Shown: piece by piece, positions 47,449 through 57,346 of the stretch
Numbering within the stretch: position 1 is the first letter of the stretch
Layout: the number at the start of each line of letters is the position of its first letter
From: Caulobacter henricii
Lineage (GTDB): Bacteria; Pseudomonadota; Alphaproteobacteria; Caulobacterales; Caulobacteraceae
Assembly: GCF_001414055.1 (NCBI RefSeq)
Contig: NZ_CP013002.1
Span: 2,480,001 to 2,544,000 of the forward strand
Direction: 5' to 3'
DNA length: 64,000 nt
Translations under genes and position numbers: made by a program
Notes under the pieces: generated by a model
Database searches by the model: none
Told to the model about the DNA's origin: nothing
The model's input: only the letters and a program-made list of their open reading frames with translations

Positions 47449-47846
47449 CCTGGGACGCCCGAAGCCACACCCGCGTGATGATCGCGGCGCTCTATGCCCC
47501 GTTCGGCGTTCTGCATATTGTCGGCAGCCATGGCTTCCTGCCGATCATGCCGCCGGTCATCCCGTTTCCTCTGCAGGTCGTGATCTTCACCGGCCTCTGC
47601 GAGATCGCCGGAGCGGCCGGATTGCTGATCCCGCAAACCCGACGACTGGCGGGGATCATGCTGGCGCTCTACGCGCTGTGCGTCTGGCCAGCCAACATCT
47701 ATCACGCGTTCAGCGGCGTCCCGGCACCGCCCCTGCCCAGCACGTGGTGGTATCACGGCCCGCGCCTGCTGCTGCAGCCGCTGTTCATCTGGGCACCGCT
47801 TTGGGCCAGCGGCGTAGTCAACTGGCCGTTCCGCACCGCGCGATAG
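47445..47846 (+). CDS. DoxX-like small membrane protein
   Basis: 133 aa with four hydrophobic segments (MIAALYAPFGVLHIVGSHGF, FPLQVVIFTGLCEIAGAAGLLIP, LAGIMLALYALCVWPANIYHAF, LLLQPLFIWAPLWASGVV). The 'E-I-A-G-A-x-GLL' pattern in helix 2 and the 'WPANI-H' motif are usual in DoxX/DUF4267-like membrane proteins. Start overlaps the preceding stop by 4 bp (ATGA). Function unknown. Confidence 0.8.
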   Translation: MTWDARSHTRVMIAALYAPFGVLHIVGSHGFLPIMPPVIPFPLQVVIFTGLCEIAGAAGLLIPQTRRLAGIMLALYALCVWPANIYHAFSGVPAPPLPSTWWYHGPRLLLQPLFIWAPLWASGVVNWPFRTAR

Positions 47847-47914
47847 ATCAAGGCCTTGCCGTTGCAATCACCGCCAGATCTGCAATCTTCGCGTGAACGT
47901 ATCAGGAACACGCC

Positions 47915-48658
47915 ATGGCCGCGCTGGACCGTCCCTATTGGATCGAAGCTCTGATCCAGCCCCGCGAAGGCTGGGATGCAGCGATCTATCCGTTCAACCT
48001 GCCGGTGCTACTCGGCCTCGACAGCATCACCTTTCATCCGCGCGTCACCTTCCTGGTCGGCGAGAACGGTTCGGGCAAGTCGACCCTGATCGAGGCCCTG
48101 GCCGTGGCCTGGGGTTTCAATGCCGAGGGCGGGTCGAAGGATCACAGCTACTCAACCCGAGAATCACACTCACCGCTCCATCGTTTCGTGAGGCCTGTCC
48201 GTGCGCCGATGAAGGCCCGCGACGGCTACTTCCTGCGCGCTGAGAGCTTCTTCACGACCGCCAGCTATCTGGAAGCCTCAGGCACGAGCCGGCGAGGTCA
48301 GGCCGGTTTGCATGAGCGCTCACATGGTGAGGCCTTCTTTGACCTGTTCGACCATCGCTTCGAGGGCGACGGTCTCTACATCCTCGACGAGCCCGAAGCC
48401 GCCCTGTCGCCAAGCCGGCAGCTGTCGTTCCTGGCCAAGCTGAATCAACTGGTGCTGGCGCGTTCGCAGCTGATCATCGCCACCCATTCGCCGATCATTC
48501 TCGGCTATCCCGACGCCTGGATCTACGAAACCTCAGAGCGTGGCCTCAATCGAGTGGACTACGAGAACCTCGACCACGTCACCGTGACCCGCAGCTTCCT
48601 CAACCGCCGCCAGACCTTCCTGGACGTGCTGCTGTTGGAGGATGAAGAGGAAAGATAA
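47915..48658 (+). CDS. Stand-alone AAA/ABC-type ATPase
   Basis: 247 aa. Walker A FLVGENGSGKSTLIEALAVAWGFN (about 46-53), a signature-like SHGEAFFDLFDHRF segment, Walker B GLYILDEPEAALSPSRQ and the switch His in LIIATHSPIILGYPDAWIY. It resembles the small predicted ATPases of the COG3910 type, with no transmembrane or DNA-binding domain. No partner gene (nuclease, permease) is adjacent. Its role is unknown. Confidence 0.88.
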   Translation: MAALDRPYWIEALIQPREGWDAAIYPFNLPVLLGLDSITFHPRVTFLVGENGSGKSTLIEALAVAWGFNAEGGSKDHSYSTRESHSPLHRFVRPVRAPMKARDGYFLRAESFFTTASYLEASGTSRRGQAGLHERSHGEAFFDLFDHRFEGDGLYILDEPEAALSPSRQLSFLAKLNQLVLARSQLIIATHSPIILGYPDAWIYETSERGLNRVDYENLDHVTVTRSFLNRRQTFLDVLLLEDEEER

Positions 48659-48737
48659 TCACCCATCCCCTGGACGCCCTGATCGCGACCTCGGCATCCG
48701 CCGCGCCCTCGACCGCCTGTTTACCGGGTTCGGAGGC

Positions 48738-49142
48738 CTAGCGCCGCACCACCACCACCTCGCGCCCGATCGGGGCCAGGGCGATGATCGCCAGCTGGAA
48801 ATCCTTGATGGCGAAGGGGATGCCGATGATCGAGATGGCCTCTGCGAAGGCGATCATCAGATGGCTCAGGGCGATGTACCAGCCGGCGAAGATGAACCAG
48901 ATGACATTCAGCACGAAGCCCAACGGCCCGGTGCCCAGGTCGCCCTTGCCGTTGACGATCTCGCGACTGACGATCTCCTTGCCGAACGGCCAGAAGGCGA
49001 AGCCGGCGATGCGCCAGGCCGCCCCCGTATAGGGTAGGCCGACAATGGTGATGGCCAGCAGCGCGCCGCCCAGCAGCCAGAGCAGGCCGGTGAGCCAGCC
49101 GCCGCACACAAACCACAGGATGTTGAGGATCAGTCGGATCAC
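48738..49142 (-). CDS. YccF domain membrane protein
   Basis: 134 aa. Two similar halves: N-terminal LILNILWFVCGGWLTGLLWLLGGALLAITIVGLPYTGAAWRIAGFAFWPFGKEI and C-terminal LGFVLNVIWFIFAGWYIALSHLMIAFAEAISIIGIPFAIKDFQLAIIALAPIGREV, each with the W-x-GW and IxGIPF pattern of YccF repeats. An inner-membrane protein of unknown function. Convergent with the ATPase gene. Confidence 0.92.
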   Translation of the reverse strand: MIRLILNILWFVCGGWLTGLLWLLGGALLAITIVGLPYTGAAWRIAGFAFWPFGKEIVSREIVNGKGDLGTGPLGFVLNVIWFIFAGWYIALSHLMIAFAEAISIIGIPFAIKDFQLAIIALAPIGREVVVVRR

Positions 49143-49333
49143 TTAGGCGGCTCCCAGCCCTTAACCAAGGTCTCAGAGTTGGGGCCAATCGGCTCGCTTG
49201 TCGAGAACCGACCGCGCGTCTTACGGCGAATTCACGCCTTGCCCGGCCAGGGAGGTCACCAGTGGTCACTTGAAGCCGCCCAGGGCCTTGGTATCCGAAC
49301 CAAAACAGAGTCAGTCACGACCTGACCCTTTGC

Positions 49334-49927
49334 CTATTTGATCAATTGCCACTGTCGGACCCAACGGCCCTTGGTGATCTGGCCGAGGGCCAGAAGATAG
49401 ATGCCTGCATAGAACACCGTGCCCAAACCCAGCAGCCCCCAGGTCCAGGGCCCGGGCATGTGCAGGGTCGGCGCGGTCGTCACCCAGTCGTGGCGCGGCG
49501 AAGTCAATTCCAGCCAGAGCCCGCCGACCCAGGCGGCCGAAAACACCGCCACGATCGGATAGCGCAGAAGCGGGTGGCGCTGAACCAGCAGCCAGGTCTG
49601 GATCAGGATGGCTATCACCCCGGCCGCGAACCCCGCCAACCATGGCCACCACGGACCAGGGACAAACCGCGCGACCCGCAGGGCCGCCCAGCCTGGGGCC
49701 CACAACACAGGACCTAACAACAGGACGATCAGCACGACGCTGAAGAGCACGCCCAGCCCGCCCCCGATCACCTTGCCGGCGACTTCACCAGCCTCGTGGG
49801 CCCGGACATTGGGATCCCCGGCCGGATTTTCCGGTGAGGTCGCGATGATGGTCTGCAGCCTGGGGAGAGTCTCACCTGGTGCTGGCCTTGGCAGGCCCAG
49901 GAAAAGGAGCTTTTGCCGCCGGGCCAT
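49334..49927 (-). CDS. Membrane protein of unknown function
   Basis: 197 aa. A hydrophilic N-terminal tail (about 1-50) precedes at least four hydrophobic segments (VLFSVVLIVLLLGPVLWAPGW, WWPWLAGFAAGVIAILIQTWLLV, PIVAVFSAAWVGGLWLEL, WTWGLLGLGTVFYAGIYLLAL). The ATG overlaps or touches the stop of the prenyl synthase gene, so they are probably co-transcribed. No family recognised. Confidence 0.68.
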   Translation of the reverse strand: MARRQKLLFLGLPRPAPGETLPRLQTIIATSPENPAGDPNVRAHEAGEVAGKVIGGGLGVLFSVVLIVLLLGPVLWAPGWAALRVARFVPGPWWPWLAGFAAGVIAILIQTWLLVQRHPLLRYPIVAVFSAAWVGGLWLELTSPRHDWVTTAPTLHMPGPWTWGLLGLGTVFYAGIYLLALGQITKGRWVRQWQLIK

Positions 49928-50937
49928 CAGGCTCTCCGGCTGACCGCGAAGTCGGCCAGACTCTCGAGCGCCTCACGCCAGTCATTGGCCGGGAACAGGG
50001 CCAGGGCCGCCTTGGCCTTGTCGGCATAGTCGGAGGCGAGATCGAGCGTCGCGTCCAGGGCCCCCGAGCCGATGATCAGCTCCCGGGCCCGGCGGAAATC
50101 GGCTTCGGTCTGCTCGCGGCGGCCGATGGCCCGCTCCCAGAACTCGGCCTCGCGCGGACCCGAACGGGCAATGGCCAGCAACAGAGGCAGGGTCGCCTTG
50201 CCTTCGCGGAAGTCATCGCCGGCATTCTTGCCCAGGGTCTCGGTCGCGCCACCATAGTCGAGGGCGTCATCCGCCAGCTGGAAGGCCAGGCCTAGGTTCA
50301 GGCCATAGGCCCGCAGGGCCTCGGAGCGCGCCGGATCCACACCGGCCGACACCGCGCCAGCTTCGGAGGCTGCAGCAAACAGTTCGGCCGTCTTGGCCGC
50401 GATGATGTCGAGATAGATCGCCTGCGAAAGGTTCAGATCGTGACTGCGGGTCAGCTGCAGAACCTCGCCCTCGGCGATGACGCGGCTGGCGCGGGCCAGG
50501 ATTGCCAAGGCCTTCATCGAGTCGGTCTCGACCATCAGCTCGAAGGCGCGGGCAAACAGGAAGTCGCCCACCAGTACGCTCTGGGCCGCACCCCAGATCA
50601 GGTGTGCCGCAACCTTGCCGCGGCGCAGCTGGCTGCCGTCGACCACGTCGTCATGCAGCAGGGTTGCGGTGTGGATGAACTCGACTGAGGCGGCGAGCTT
50701 CAGGCAGGCGTCATTGTCCGAACCGGCCAAACGCGCCGCGGCGACAGTCAGCAAGGGACGCAGGCGCTTGCCGCCGGCGGCGATCAGGTGCTCGGCCAGG
50801 GCCGGAATGACCGGTACATCGCTCTGCATGCGTTCGGTGATCAGGCGGTCGACCCCGCCCATGTCGGCGGCCGCCAGACGCACCAGTCGATCCACCGATC
50901 CCGGCTCTCGGGGGAGGGTCGCTGCAACTGCGTCCAA
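49927..50937 (-). CDS. ispB: Long-chain polyprenyl diphosphate synthase (IspB type)
   Basis: 336 aa. Makes the isoprenoid tail of ubiquinone by extending farnesyl diphosphate. Motif DDVVDGSQLRRG (first Asp-rich, about 96) and second Asp-rich LADDALDYGG (about 224). The length and the small first-motif neighbours fit octaprenyl/decaprenyl synthases. Chain length not predictable. Divergent from the methyltransferase gene. Confidence 0.92.
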   Translation of the reverse strand: MDAVAATLPREPGSVDRLVRLAAADMGGVDRLITERMQSDVPVIPALAEHLIAAGGKRLRPLLTVAAARLAGSDNDACLKLAASVEFIHTATLLHDDVVDGSQLRRGKVAAHLIWGAAQSVLVGDFLFARAFELMVETDSMKALAILARASRVIAEGEVLQLTRSHDLNLSQAIYLDIIAAKTAELFAAASEAGAVSAGVDPARSEALRAYGLNLGLAFQLADDALDYGGATETLGKNAGDDFREGKATLPLLLAIARSGPREAEFWERAIGRREQTEADFRRARELIIGSGALDATLDLASDYADKAKAALALFPANDWREALESLADFAVSRRA

Positions 50938-51064
50938 GACGATACTCTCCTTGACCGACGCCCGGTGGCACAGGGGCTCTGTACGCCCCCAGCAGGATCA
51001 GCCGTTGCAGGGGACAATGGTGGCGGGATAGGTCACGGTCAAGACAAGCACAAGGCTTGATGCG

Positions 51065-51808
51065 TTGGACGACACCCAGGTCACCGAAGATCGCGTGCTG
51101 AACGGCCGAATCCGGCTCCGCCAGAGGGCCGACGGATACCGTGCGGGCATGGATGCCGCCCTCTTGGCGGCGGCCTGTGATGCCGCCGAGGGCGACCGGG
51201 TGCTGGACGCCGGCTGCGGTGTCGGCGGAGCGCTTCTCGCGGCCGCCGGCCGTCGACCCGGGGTTCGATTCCTTGGTGTGGAACGCGATCCCGAAGCAGC
51301 GAGCCTCGCTCGCGGCAATATCGCTCTGAATGATCTGGGCGATCGGGTCGAGATCGCTACGGGTGACATTGAGGCCGGGTTTCGAGCACTGGACCTGCCG
51401 GTTTTTGACGCCGCCATCAGCAACCCGCCGTTCTTTGACGACCCCGGCGCACTGCGCGCGCCTGCCCCCGCCAAATCCGGGGCCTGGATGGCCGATGGCG
51501 GGCTAGCGGCCTGGACCGGCTTTCTGCTCAAGGCCGTCCGGGAAGGCGGGAGCATTACGATCATCCACCGCGCCGACCGACTCGGCGACATCCTGGCTCA
51601 ACTGGGGGCCAAGGCGGGCTCGTTCAGGATCCGGCCGATCCAGCCCTTCGGCGATGCCCCGGCCAAGCGGGTGATCGTCAGGGCCCTCAAGACCGGTAAG
51701 GCCCCACTGGTTCTGCTGCCGCCCCTGGTGCTGCATGATCGCGAAAGCGGGCGGCACTCGGCGGCGGCCGAGGCGATTCTGCGCGGAGACGCCGGCCTGG
51801 AGTGGTGA
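51065..51808 (+). CDS. TrmN6-like tRNA/RNA methyltransferase
   Basis: 247 aa from a TTG start (MDDTQVTEDRVLNGRIRLRQ). SAM-binding motif I is VLDAGCGVGGALLAAAGR (about 46), and the NPPF catalytic loop is AISNPPFFDDPG (about 124), the N6-adenine methyltransferase motif. Family relatives modify A37 of tRNA1Val, but the precise target is not clear here. An ATG at 51059 is out of frame. Confidence 0.87.
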   Translation: MDDTQVTEDRVLNGRIRLRQRADGYRAGMDAALLAAACDAAEGDRVLDAGCGVGGALLAAAGRRPGVRFLGVERDPEAASLARGNIALNDLGDRVEIATGDIEAGFRALDLPVFDAAISNPPFFDDPGALRAPAPAKSGAWMADGGLAAWTGFLLKAVREGGSITIIHRADRLGDILAQLGAKAGSFRIRPIQPFGDAPAKRVIVRALKTGKAPLVLLPPLVLHDRESGRHSAAAEAILRGDAGLEW

Positions 51809-51814
51809 CCTGCC

Positions 51815-52378
51815 CTATTCCGCGTAGAGCCGCAGGGCTTCGAGGCACAGTTCCAATCCGGTCAGATCCCGCAAGGGGTCACCTGTCACGATCACAAACA
51901 ACCGCCGCACCTCGGCCCACAGCATGACGGTCTCAGGCAGGCCGTAATCCTCGACCACACACCCGTCGCCGTCACGCCAGACACCGGCTTCATCGCGCTG
52001 GGCCCCGATGAACGATTCGACGCGATCGACATACTCAGCCTGGGATTCGTCCGGCACGTTCAGATAGCCGAAGACAGGCCGGCCCAGGCCGGCCAGGACC
52101 CCTGCTTCAAAGGCCGCCCCAGGATCGGCTGACGGGCCCCGCCAGGGTGTCAGATTGACAACGCCGGCATCTGCCTGACGCAATCGCGCCATGCGGGCGG
52201 CATAGAGTTCCCTGGCCTCGACCTCTGAACCCTGGTTCCCATTCAGCGGGGGCGGTTCGGGTGTCAGGCCGGAAAAGCCAGCGTCGATACAGAAGGCCCT
52301 CTGACGGGCCGATTGGGCCACGAAATCCGGGAGCCAGACATCAGGGCCGGCCAGCCATATGGAACGCACGGGACGCAT
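51815..52378 (-). CDS. Nucleoside 2-deoxyribosyltransferase-like protein
   Basis: 187 aa from ATG at 52378; a longer in-frame reading overlaps the next gene. N-terminus SIWLAGPDVWLPDF and the later ARMARLRQADAGVVNLTPWRGPSADPGAAFEAGVLAGLGRPVFGY show the nucleoside deoxyribosyltransferase pattern (AGP...PGxAFExG). Catalytic activity unproven; related proteins also handle nucleotides in other ways. Confidence 0.82.
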   Translation of the reverse strand: MRPVRSIWLAGPDVWLPDFVAQSARQRAFCIDAGFSGLTPEPPPLNGNQGSEVEARELYAARMARLRQADAGVVNLTPWRGPSADPGAAFEAGVLAGLGRPVFGYLNVPDESQAEYVDRVESFIGAQRDEAGVWRDGDGCVVEDYGLPETVMLWAEVRRLFVIVTGDPLRDLTGLELCLEALRLYAE

Positions 52379-52431
52379 GTGTCCTAGAGCTTGGTCCCTA
52401 GGGGGCCTGTCAATCGCTGTTAAGGACTGCA

Positions 52432-53229
52432 ATGCCGCAAATTCTTCGTCGCACCCTGCTGACGGCCCCACTGGCCCTGGCGGTCGACCCGGCCAGGGCG
52501 GCGCCGATCCTGCCTTGGACGGCCTATGAGCGCCGCCTTCGCTCTGGCCTGACCGACCCACCGGGCGGGGGCTTCGACGCCGAGTTTGAGGCCACCCTGC
52601 TGGACCTCAACAATCTGATCCGCCAGCGACAGGGCCTCCCGGGCCTGCGGGCCGACAGTGGCCTGATCCTGACAGCGCGCGCCCATGCGGCAGACATGGG
52701 TCGCACTGGCCTCTATGACCATGTCACCGCCGACGGCTTCAGCCCTGCGGGGCGAGTCGGCCTCCTGGCCCGCGATCTGGTCGGCGCGGCCGGCGAGAAC
52801 ATCGCCATGCGCCGAAACGCGTCCAGCCCCGTTCAACCCGACCAGATCCTGAACCAGTGGCGGGATAGCCCGGGTCACAGGGCCAATCTCCTGGCCCGCG
52901 ACTTCACCCATGTCGGCTATGGCGTCCTGCGCCAGGGCCCGCGGGTCGTCGCCGTGGGGGCCTATGCCGAGGTCAGCGCCCGGCTGGCGCGGCCGGCACC
53001 GCTCAGAGTGCAATCCACGGGGCAGATCGCCGCTGCCCTGGCCCGTGCGACCCCGACCATAAGCCAGTTCTCGGTTTCGGAGCCTGGCGGCGACATTCTG
53101 ACGACGACCTATATCGAGGGCCGCCTGCCATCAGTCCTGGCCCCCGGGGCCTGGCAGCTGCGTCCACACCTGTCTTCAGGCGCGCACCGCTACCAGGTGG
53201 CCTGGGGGCCGGTTTTCTTTCTGGAATAG
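52432..53229 (+). CDS. Exported CAP (SCP/PR1) domain protein
   Basis: 265 aa with a short N-terminal signal (RRTLLTAPLALAVDPARA; twin Arg at residues 6-7, Tat export possible). CAP domain with LILTARAHAADMGRTGLYDHVTADGFSPAGRVG, AGENIAMRR and HRANLLARDFTHVGYGVL; the two His and two acidic residues of the CAP cavity are all visible. The C-terminal 70 residues form a separate, less conserved segment. Role outside the cell unknown. Confidence 0.88.
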   Translation: MPQILRRTLLTAPLALAVDPARAAPILPWTAYERRLRSGLTDPPGGGFDAEFEATLLDLNNLIRQRQGLPGLRADSGLILTARAHAADMGRTGLYDHVTADGFSPAGRVGLLARDLVGAAGENIAMRRNASSPVQPDQILNQWRDSPGHRANLLARDFTHVGYGVLRQGPRVVAVGAYAEVSARLARPAPLRVQSTGQIAAALARATPTISQFSVSEPGGDILTTTYIEGRLPSVLAPGAWQLRPHLSSGAHRYQVAWGPVFFLE

Positions 53230-53230
53230 C

Positions 53231-53812
53231 CTACTGCGCGATGCCCAGGGCCTCGATACGGATGGCGACGCTGTCGCCAATGGCACCGGCACCCGTGGTG
53301 CTGCCAAAGGCCTTGCGGCTGATGGTGCCCGTGATGGTAAAGCCCGCCTGGCGCTTGGGATTGTTCGGCGCTGCGCCGATCTTGTTCAGCTTGACGTCCA
53401 GGACGGTCGGCTGGGTCATGCCCATCAGGGTCAGATCGCCCGTCACCTTGGCCGTGGTCGGGCTTGTCAGCTCGACCTTGGTCGACTTGAAGGTTGCGGT
53501 GGGAAAGCCCGGGGCGTTCAGCCAGCGCGGTGCCTTCAGATGCTCGTCGCGACCGGTATGCGCCGACAGCAGGCTGTCGATATAGACCGTGGCCTCCACC
53601 CGGGATTTGTCGGGCGCGGCTTCATCCAGGAAGACCGTACCTTCGGTCTTGGCGAACAGGCCGATCACCGAGTTGAAGCCAAACCGGTCGATGATGAACA
53701 TCGTCTCGGTATGGGCCTCGTCGAGCTTGTAGGCGACCTCGGCGGCAAGGGTCGGTGCAGCGGCGACCGACAGGGCAGCCCCGGCGATCATGGCGGCGAG
53801 CAGGCGTTTCAT
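53231..53812 (-). CDS. YceI family periplasmic protein
   Basis: 193 aa. Signal peptide (LLAAMIAGAALSVAAAPTLAA) then a lipocalin-like YceI fold: YKLDEAHTETMFIIDRFGFNSVIGLFAKTEGTV and GDLTLMGMTQPTVLDVKLNK. YceI proteins bind isoprenoid chains; the ligand is unknown here. Convergent with the CAP gene. Confidence 0.93.
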   Translation of the reverse strand: MKRLLAAMIAGAALSVAAAPTLAAEVAYKLDEAHTETMFIIDRFGFNSVIGLFAKTEGTVFLDEAAPDKSRVEATVYIDSLLSAHTGRDEHLKAPRWLNAPGFPTATFKSTKVELTSPTTAKVTGDLTLMGMTQPTVLDVKLNKIGAAPNNPKRQAGFTITGTISRKAFGSTTGAGAIGDSVAIRIEALGIAQ

Positions 53813-53919
53813 GGAGCGTCTCCTTCGTCTTTCCCAGGCGGGACCGAGAGGGACTGTTCATCGCCCTGTTGCGCTGCGCAAGCCGGAAACGAAGCCCTCC
53901 GCCGAGGACTTCGTTTGGG

Positions 53920-54396
53920 TCAACCGGCCCGGTCAGCCAGCAGATCGTCCAGCTGCTCAAACTGGATGGGCAAGCCGGCGGCCGACCCCTGGAGGGCTTC
54001 GTCACAGCCTTCCTTGTTGGGATAGAGCTCACTCAGCGTGAGGAGCGTCTTCCCACCGAGGTCCTTAAAGGTGACGGTCGTCACCGTGATCTCGCCGCTC
54101 TCCTCATTGGTCCAGACGATGCGCGAGGGCGGCACCACGTCGGTATACTTGCCGAAAAAGGCCATGGCATTGGCAGCGTCCAGCCCGAACTCCAGGCGGT
54201 AGCCGCCCCCGGTGCGCACATCCATTTCACAGGCCCTAAGCGGCACCCCCAAGGCCTTGGGGACCCACCAGCGCTGAAAGATTTCGGGCCTGGACCAGGC
54301 CTCGAACACAATCTCCGGCGGGGCGTTGAACTGCCGGGTCACGACCAGTTCCCGGTCAGACTTCCGCTCCACCACGGTCTCATTCACTCCCGACAT
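53920..54396 (-). CDS. SRPBCC (AHSA1) domain protein
   Basis: 158 aa. START-like fold: SDRELVVTRQFNAPPEIVFEAWSRPEIFQRWWVPKALG, the typical AHA1/SRPBCC opening. Overlaps the ArsR stop by 17 bp, a known linked pair in which the ArsR protein often controls the SRPBCC gene. No ligand predicted. Confidence 0.92.
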   Translation of the reverse strand: MSGVNETVVERKSDRELVVTRQFNAPPEIVFEAWSRPEIFQRWWVPKALGVPLRACEMDVRTGGGYRLEFGLDAANAMAFFGKYTDVVPPSRIVWTNEESGEITVTTVTFKDLGGKTLLTLSELYPNKEGCDEALQGSAAGLPIQFEQLDDLLADRAG

Positions 54397-54739
54397 TTTG
54401 GCCCTCCCCCTGCTTCAGTTCATCGATGATGTCGTCCAGCGCGTCGAAGCGCAGCGCCCAGCGTTGCCGGTAGCGCTCGATCCACGCCGCCTCATCCTCC
54501 AGCCTGCCCGGCCCCAGCCGACACGTCCGAACGCGGCCGGTCTTCTCGGTTACGACCAGGCCGGCCTGCTCCAGAATGCTGATGTGCTTCTTGATGCCCG
54601 TGAGGGTCATGTTGAACCGCACGGCGAGGGCAGTGATCGAGCACTCGCCGTGCCCAAGCTGTTCCAGCACGCCCCGACGGGTGGCGTCCGAGAGCGCGGC
54701 AAAGGCGGCATCGAGCGGGGCGAGTTTGTACTGAACCAT
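54380..54739 (-). CDS. ArsR family winged-helix regulator
   Basis: 119 aa. ArsR fold: FAALSDATRRGVLEQLGHGECSITALAVRFNMTLTGIKKHISILEQAGLVVTEKTGRVRTCRLGP. The metal-binding Cys pair of ArsR/SmtB is missing (only single Cys in GECS), so it probably senses something other than As/Cd/Zn or is ligand free. Autoregulation with the overlapping SRPBCC gene is inferred. Confidence 0.9.
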   Translation of the reverse strand: MVQYKLAPLDAAFAALSDATRRGVLEQLGHGECSITALAVRFNMTLTGIKKHISILEQAGLVVTEKTGRVRTCRLGPGRLEDEAAWIERYRQRWALRFDALDDIIDELKQGEGQNVGSE

Positions 54740-54785
54740 TTGGTTCAGTATTTATCACGGCTACGCCAACCGCAAGCCCCAAATG

Positions 54786-54805
54786 AAAAGCCCCCGGCCG
54801 GGGGC
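54786..54805 (-). terminator. Terminator after ilvC
   Basis: On the minus strand a gcccccggccgggggc palindrome (54790-54805) is followed by TTTT (54789-54786), about 40 bases after the ilvC stop. It could end the ilvC transcript before the ArsR gene. Confidence 0.75.
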
Positions 54806-54844
54806 GGCCGAGGGCTCTGACAACGATCCTTTGGAGAAGGACCC

Positions 54845-55888
<1,044 letters not shown>

Positions 55889-56066
55889 TCAGGCCACACC
55901 GCGCAACAGCGGAGCGACAAAGGCCGGGCGTTTGAGCGTTTTTTTGCCGTTTCGTCAAGGTGCAGCGCACCATGGACGGCACCTGCTCGCGGCCCGGCGA
56001 AGCTTTTAGCGCGGCGCGGGCTTTGGCGCCACGCCAAGCCGATCAGTCGGGCGCAAGCAGACATGG

Positions 56067-56094
56067 AAAAGGACCCCTTGCTGCCAAGGGGTCC
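56067..56094 (-). terminator. Terminator after the RcnB-family gene
   Basis: ggaccccttg-ctgc-caaggggtcc (56071-56094) is a perfect 10-bp stem with a tetraloop, followed on the minus strand by TTTT (56070-56067). It ends the RcnB-family transcript, about 25 bases after its stop. Confidence 0.85.
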
Positions 56095-56118
56095 CTCCCA
56101 AGTCCGATTGATCCGGTC

Positions 56119-57243
56119 CTACCAGAACAGGTTGTAGTAGACGCTCAGCACCTGGCCGGACCAGACATCGACCAGGATGGCATTCTCGCCGACCCGGACC
56201 CACTCGCAGCCGATCGGCGGCTGGGGCAGACCGTAACGGTACCAGTCGAGATAGTAGGCGCTCGAGTACCAGCCGCCCGGCAGATAGTCGCCATAGGACC
56301 AACTGCGGACATACCAGCCGCGCGGTGCGCGATAGGGACCGCCCCGGAACCGTTGCGACCCCTGGAAGCTGGGCCTGTAACGGCGCTGGTCGTAGTGGGA
56401 ACGGCCATTGTCGCGATCGCGATACTGATAGCCCGGCCGATTGCGGTCATAGCCGCCCCGGTCATCCCGACCACGGCCATCGCGGCCCCAATCCTGACCA
56501 CCCCGATCGCCACGCCCCCTGTCGTCACGGCCACGATCCCAGCCGCCGTTGCGATCCTGAGGGCCACGGTTCCAGTCCTGACCGCCGCGATTGTCGCCAC
56601 CACCGGGCCGACCCTGGTCGCCGCGACCTTGATCGGGGCGGCCCTGATCCGGGCGAGACGGACCGCCGCGGTTCCAGTCCTGGCCGCCACGATTGTCGCC
56701 GCCACCAGGGCGGCCCTGGTCGCCGCGTCCCTGATCGGATCGCCCCTGATCCGGGCGGGGCGGGCCGCCGCGGTTCCAGTCCTGGCCGCCGCGATTGTCG
56801 CCGCCACCAGGGCGGCCCTGGTCGCCGCGTCCCTGATCGGGGCGGCCCTGATCGGGGCGGCCTCCACGATCGCCACGATCCCAGCCCGGCTGACCGGACG
56901 GTTGGGGAGCCTGGAAGACCGGCGGGGCTTGCGGGGCCGGCGGCGGGGTCGGTGCCTGGGGCGCGGGACGCCCCCCCCCATTCCAGTCGGGGCGGGCACC
57001 GCCCCAGTCGCCGCGCCCACCGCCGCTGCGGTCGCCGCGCGGCTGATCCCCGCCTTGCCAGCCACTCGGACGCTCGCCATCGGGCCGCCCGCCGGGCTGG
57101 CCCGCCGAGTCACCGCCGCGATCGCCACGCGGGCCATCCTGCCGCTGCTCCCGCTGGGCGGCCATCGCCGCCCCGGATCCGGCTTCCGCTGCCGCGCCGC
57201 CCAGCAGCGACAAGACCATGGCGGTCGAGATCAGACGCTTCAT
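56119..57243 (-). CDS. RcnB-family exported protein with RGD-rich repeats
   Basis: 374 aa from ATG at 57243. Signal peptide (MKRLISTAMVLSLLGGAAAEAG) and then a long Gly/Arg/Asp/Gln/Pro-rich region (about 35-300). The last 75 residues (YLPGGWYSSAYYLDWYRYGLPQPPIGCEWVRVGENAILVDVWSGQVLSVYYNLFW) match the RcnB periplasmic domain. The low-complexity part includes a 34-residue repeat (GRGDQGRPGGGDNRGGQDWN core). Nickel/cobalt function is only a family name; no rcnA-like gene is here. Confidence 0.85.
   Translation of the reverse strand: MKRLISTAMVLSLLGGAAAEAGSGAAMAAQREQRQDGPRGDRGGDSAGQPGGRPDGERPSGWQGGDQPRGDRSGGGRGDWGGARPDWNGGGRPAPQAPTPPPAPQAPPVFQAPQPSGQPGWDRGDRGGRPDQGRPDQGRGDQGRPGGGDNRGGQDWNRGGPPRPDQGRSDQGRGDQGRPGGGDNRGGQDWNRGGPSRPDQGRPDQGRGDQGRPGGGDNRGGQDWNRGPQDRNGGWDRGRDDRGRGDRGGQDWGRDGRGRDDRGGYDRNRPGYQYRDRDNGRSHYDQRRYRPSFQGSQRFRGGPYRAPRGWYVRSWSYGDYLPGGWYSSAYYLDWYRYGLPQPPIGCEWVRVGENAILVDVWSGQVLSVYYNLFW
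56570..56875 (-). repeat. 102-bp in-frame coding repeat, three copies
   Basis: The word ttccagtcctg occurs at 56570, 56672 and 56774, exactly 102 bp apart (34 codons), and the flanking sequence is alike. Copy differences are single substitutions that alter GGPP to GGPS and DQGRP to DQGRS. It lies in the RcnB-family gene and lengthens the flexible region without breaking the frame. Confidence 0.88.
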
Positions 57244-57346
57244 TTCGTGCTCCAAGGGGCCTTGTGCGCGGCCCCGGCTTTGTCCCTTGATGCAACATCG
57301 GCTGCCGCGGATGAACCGCATTTGAACGGATACGCCAGGACTTCAG

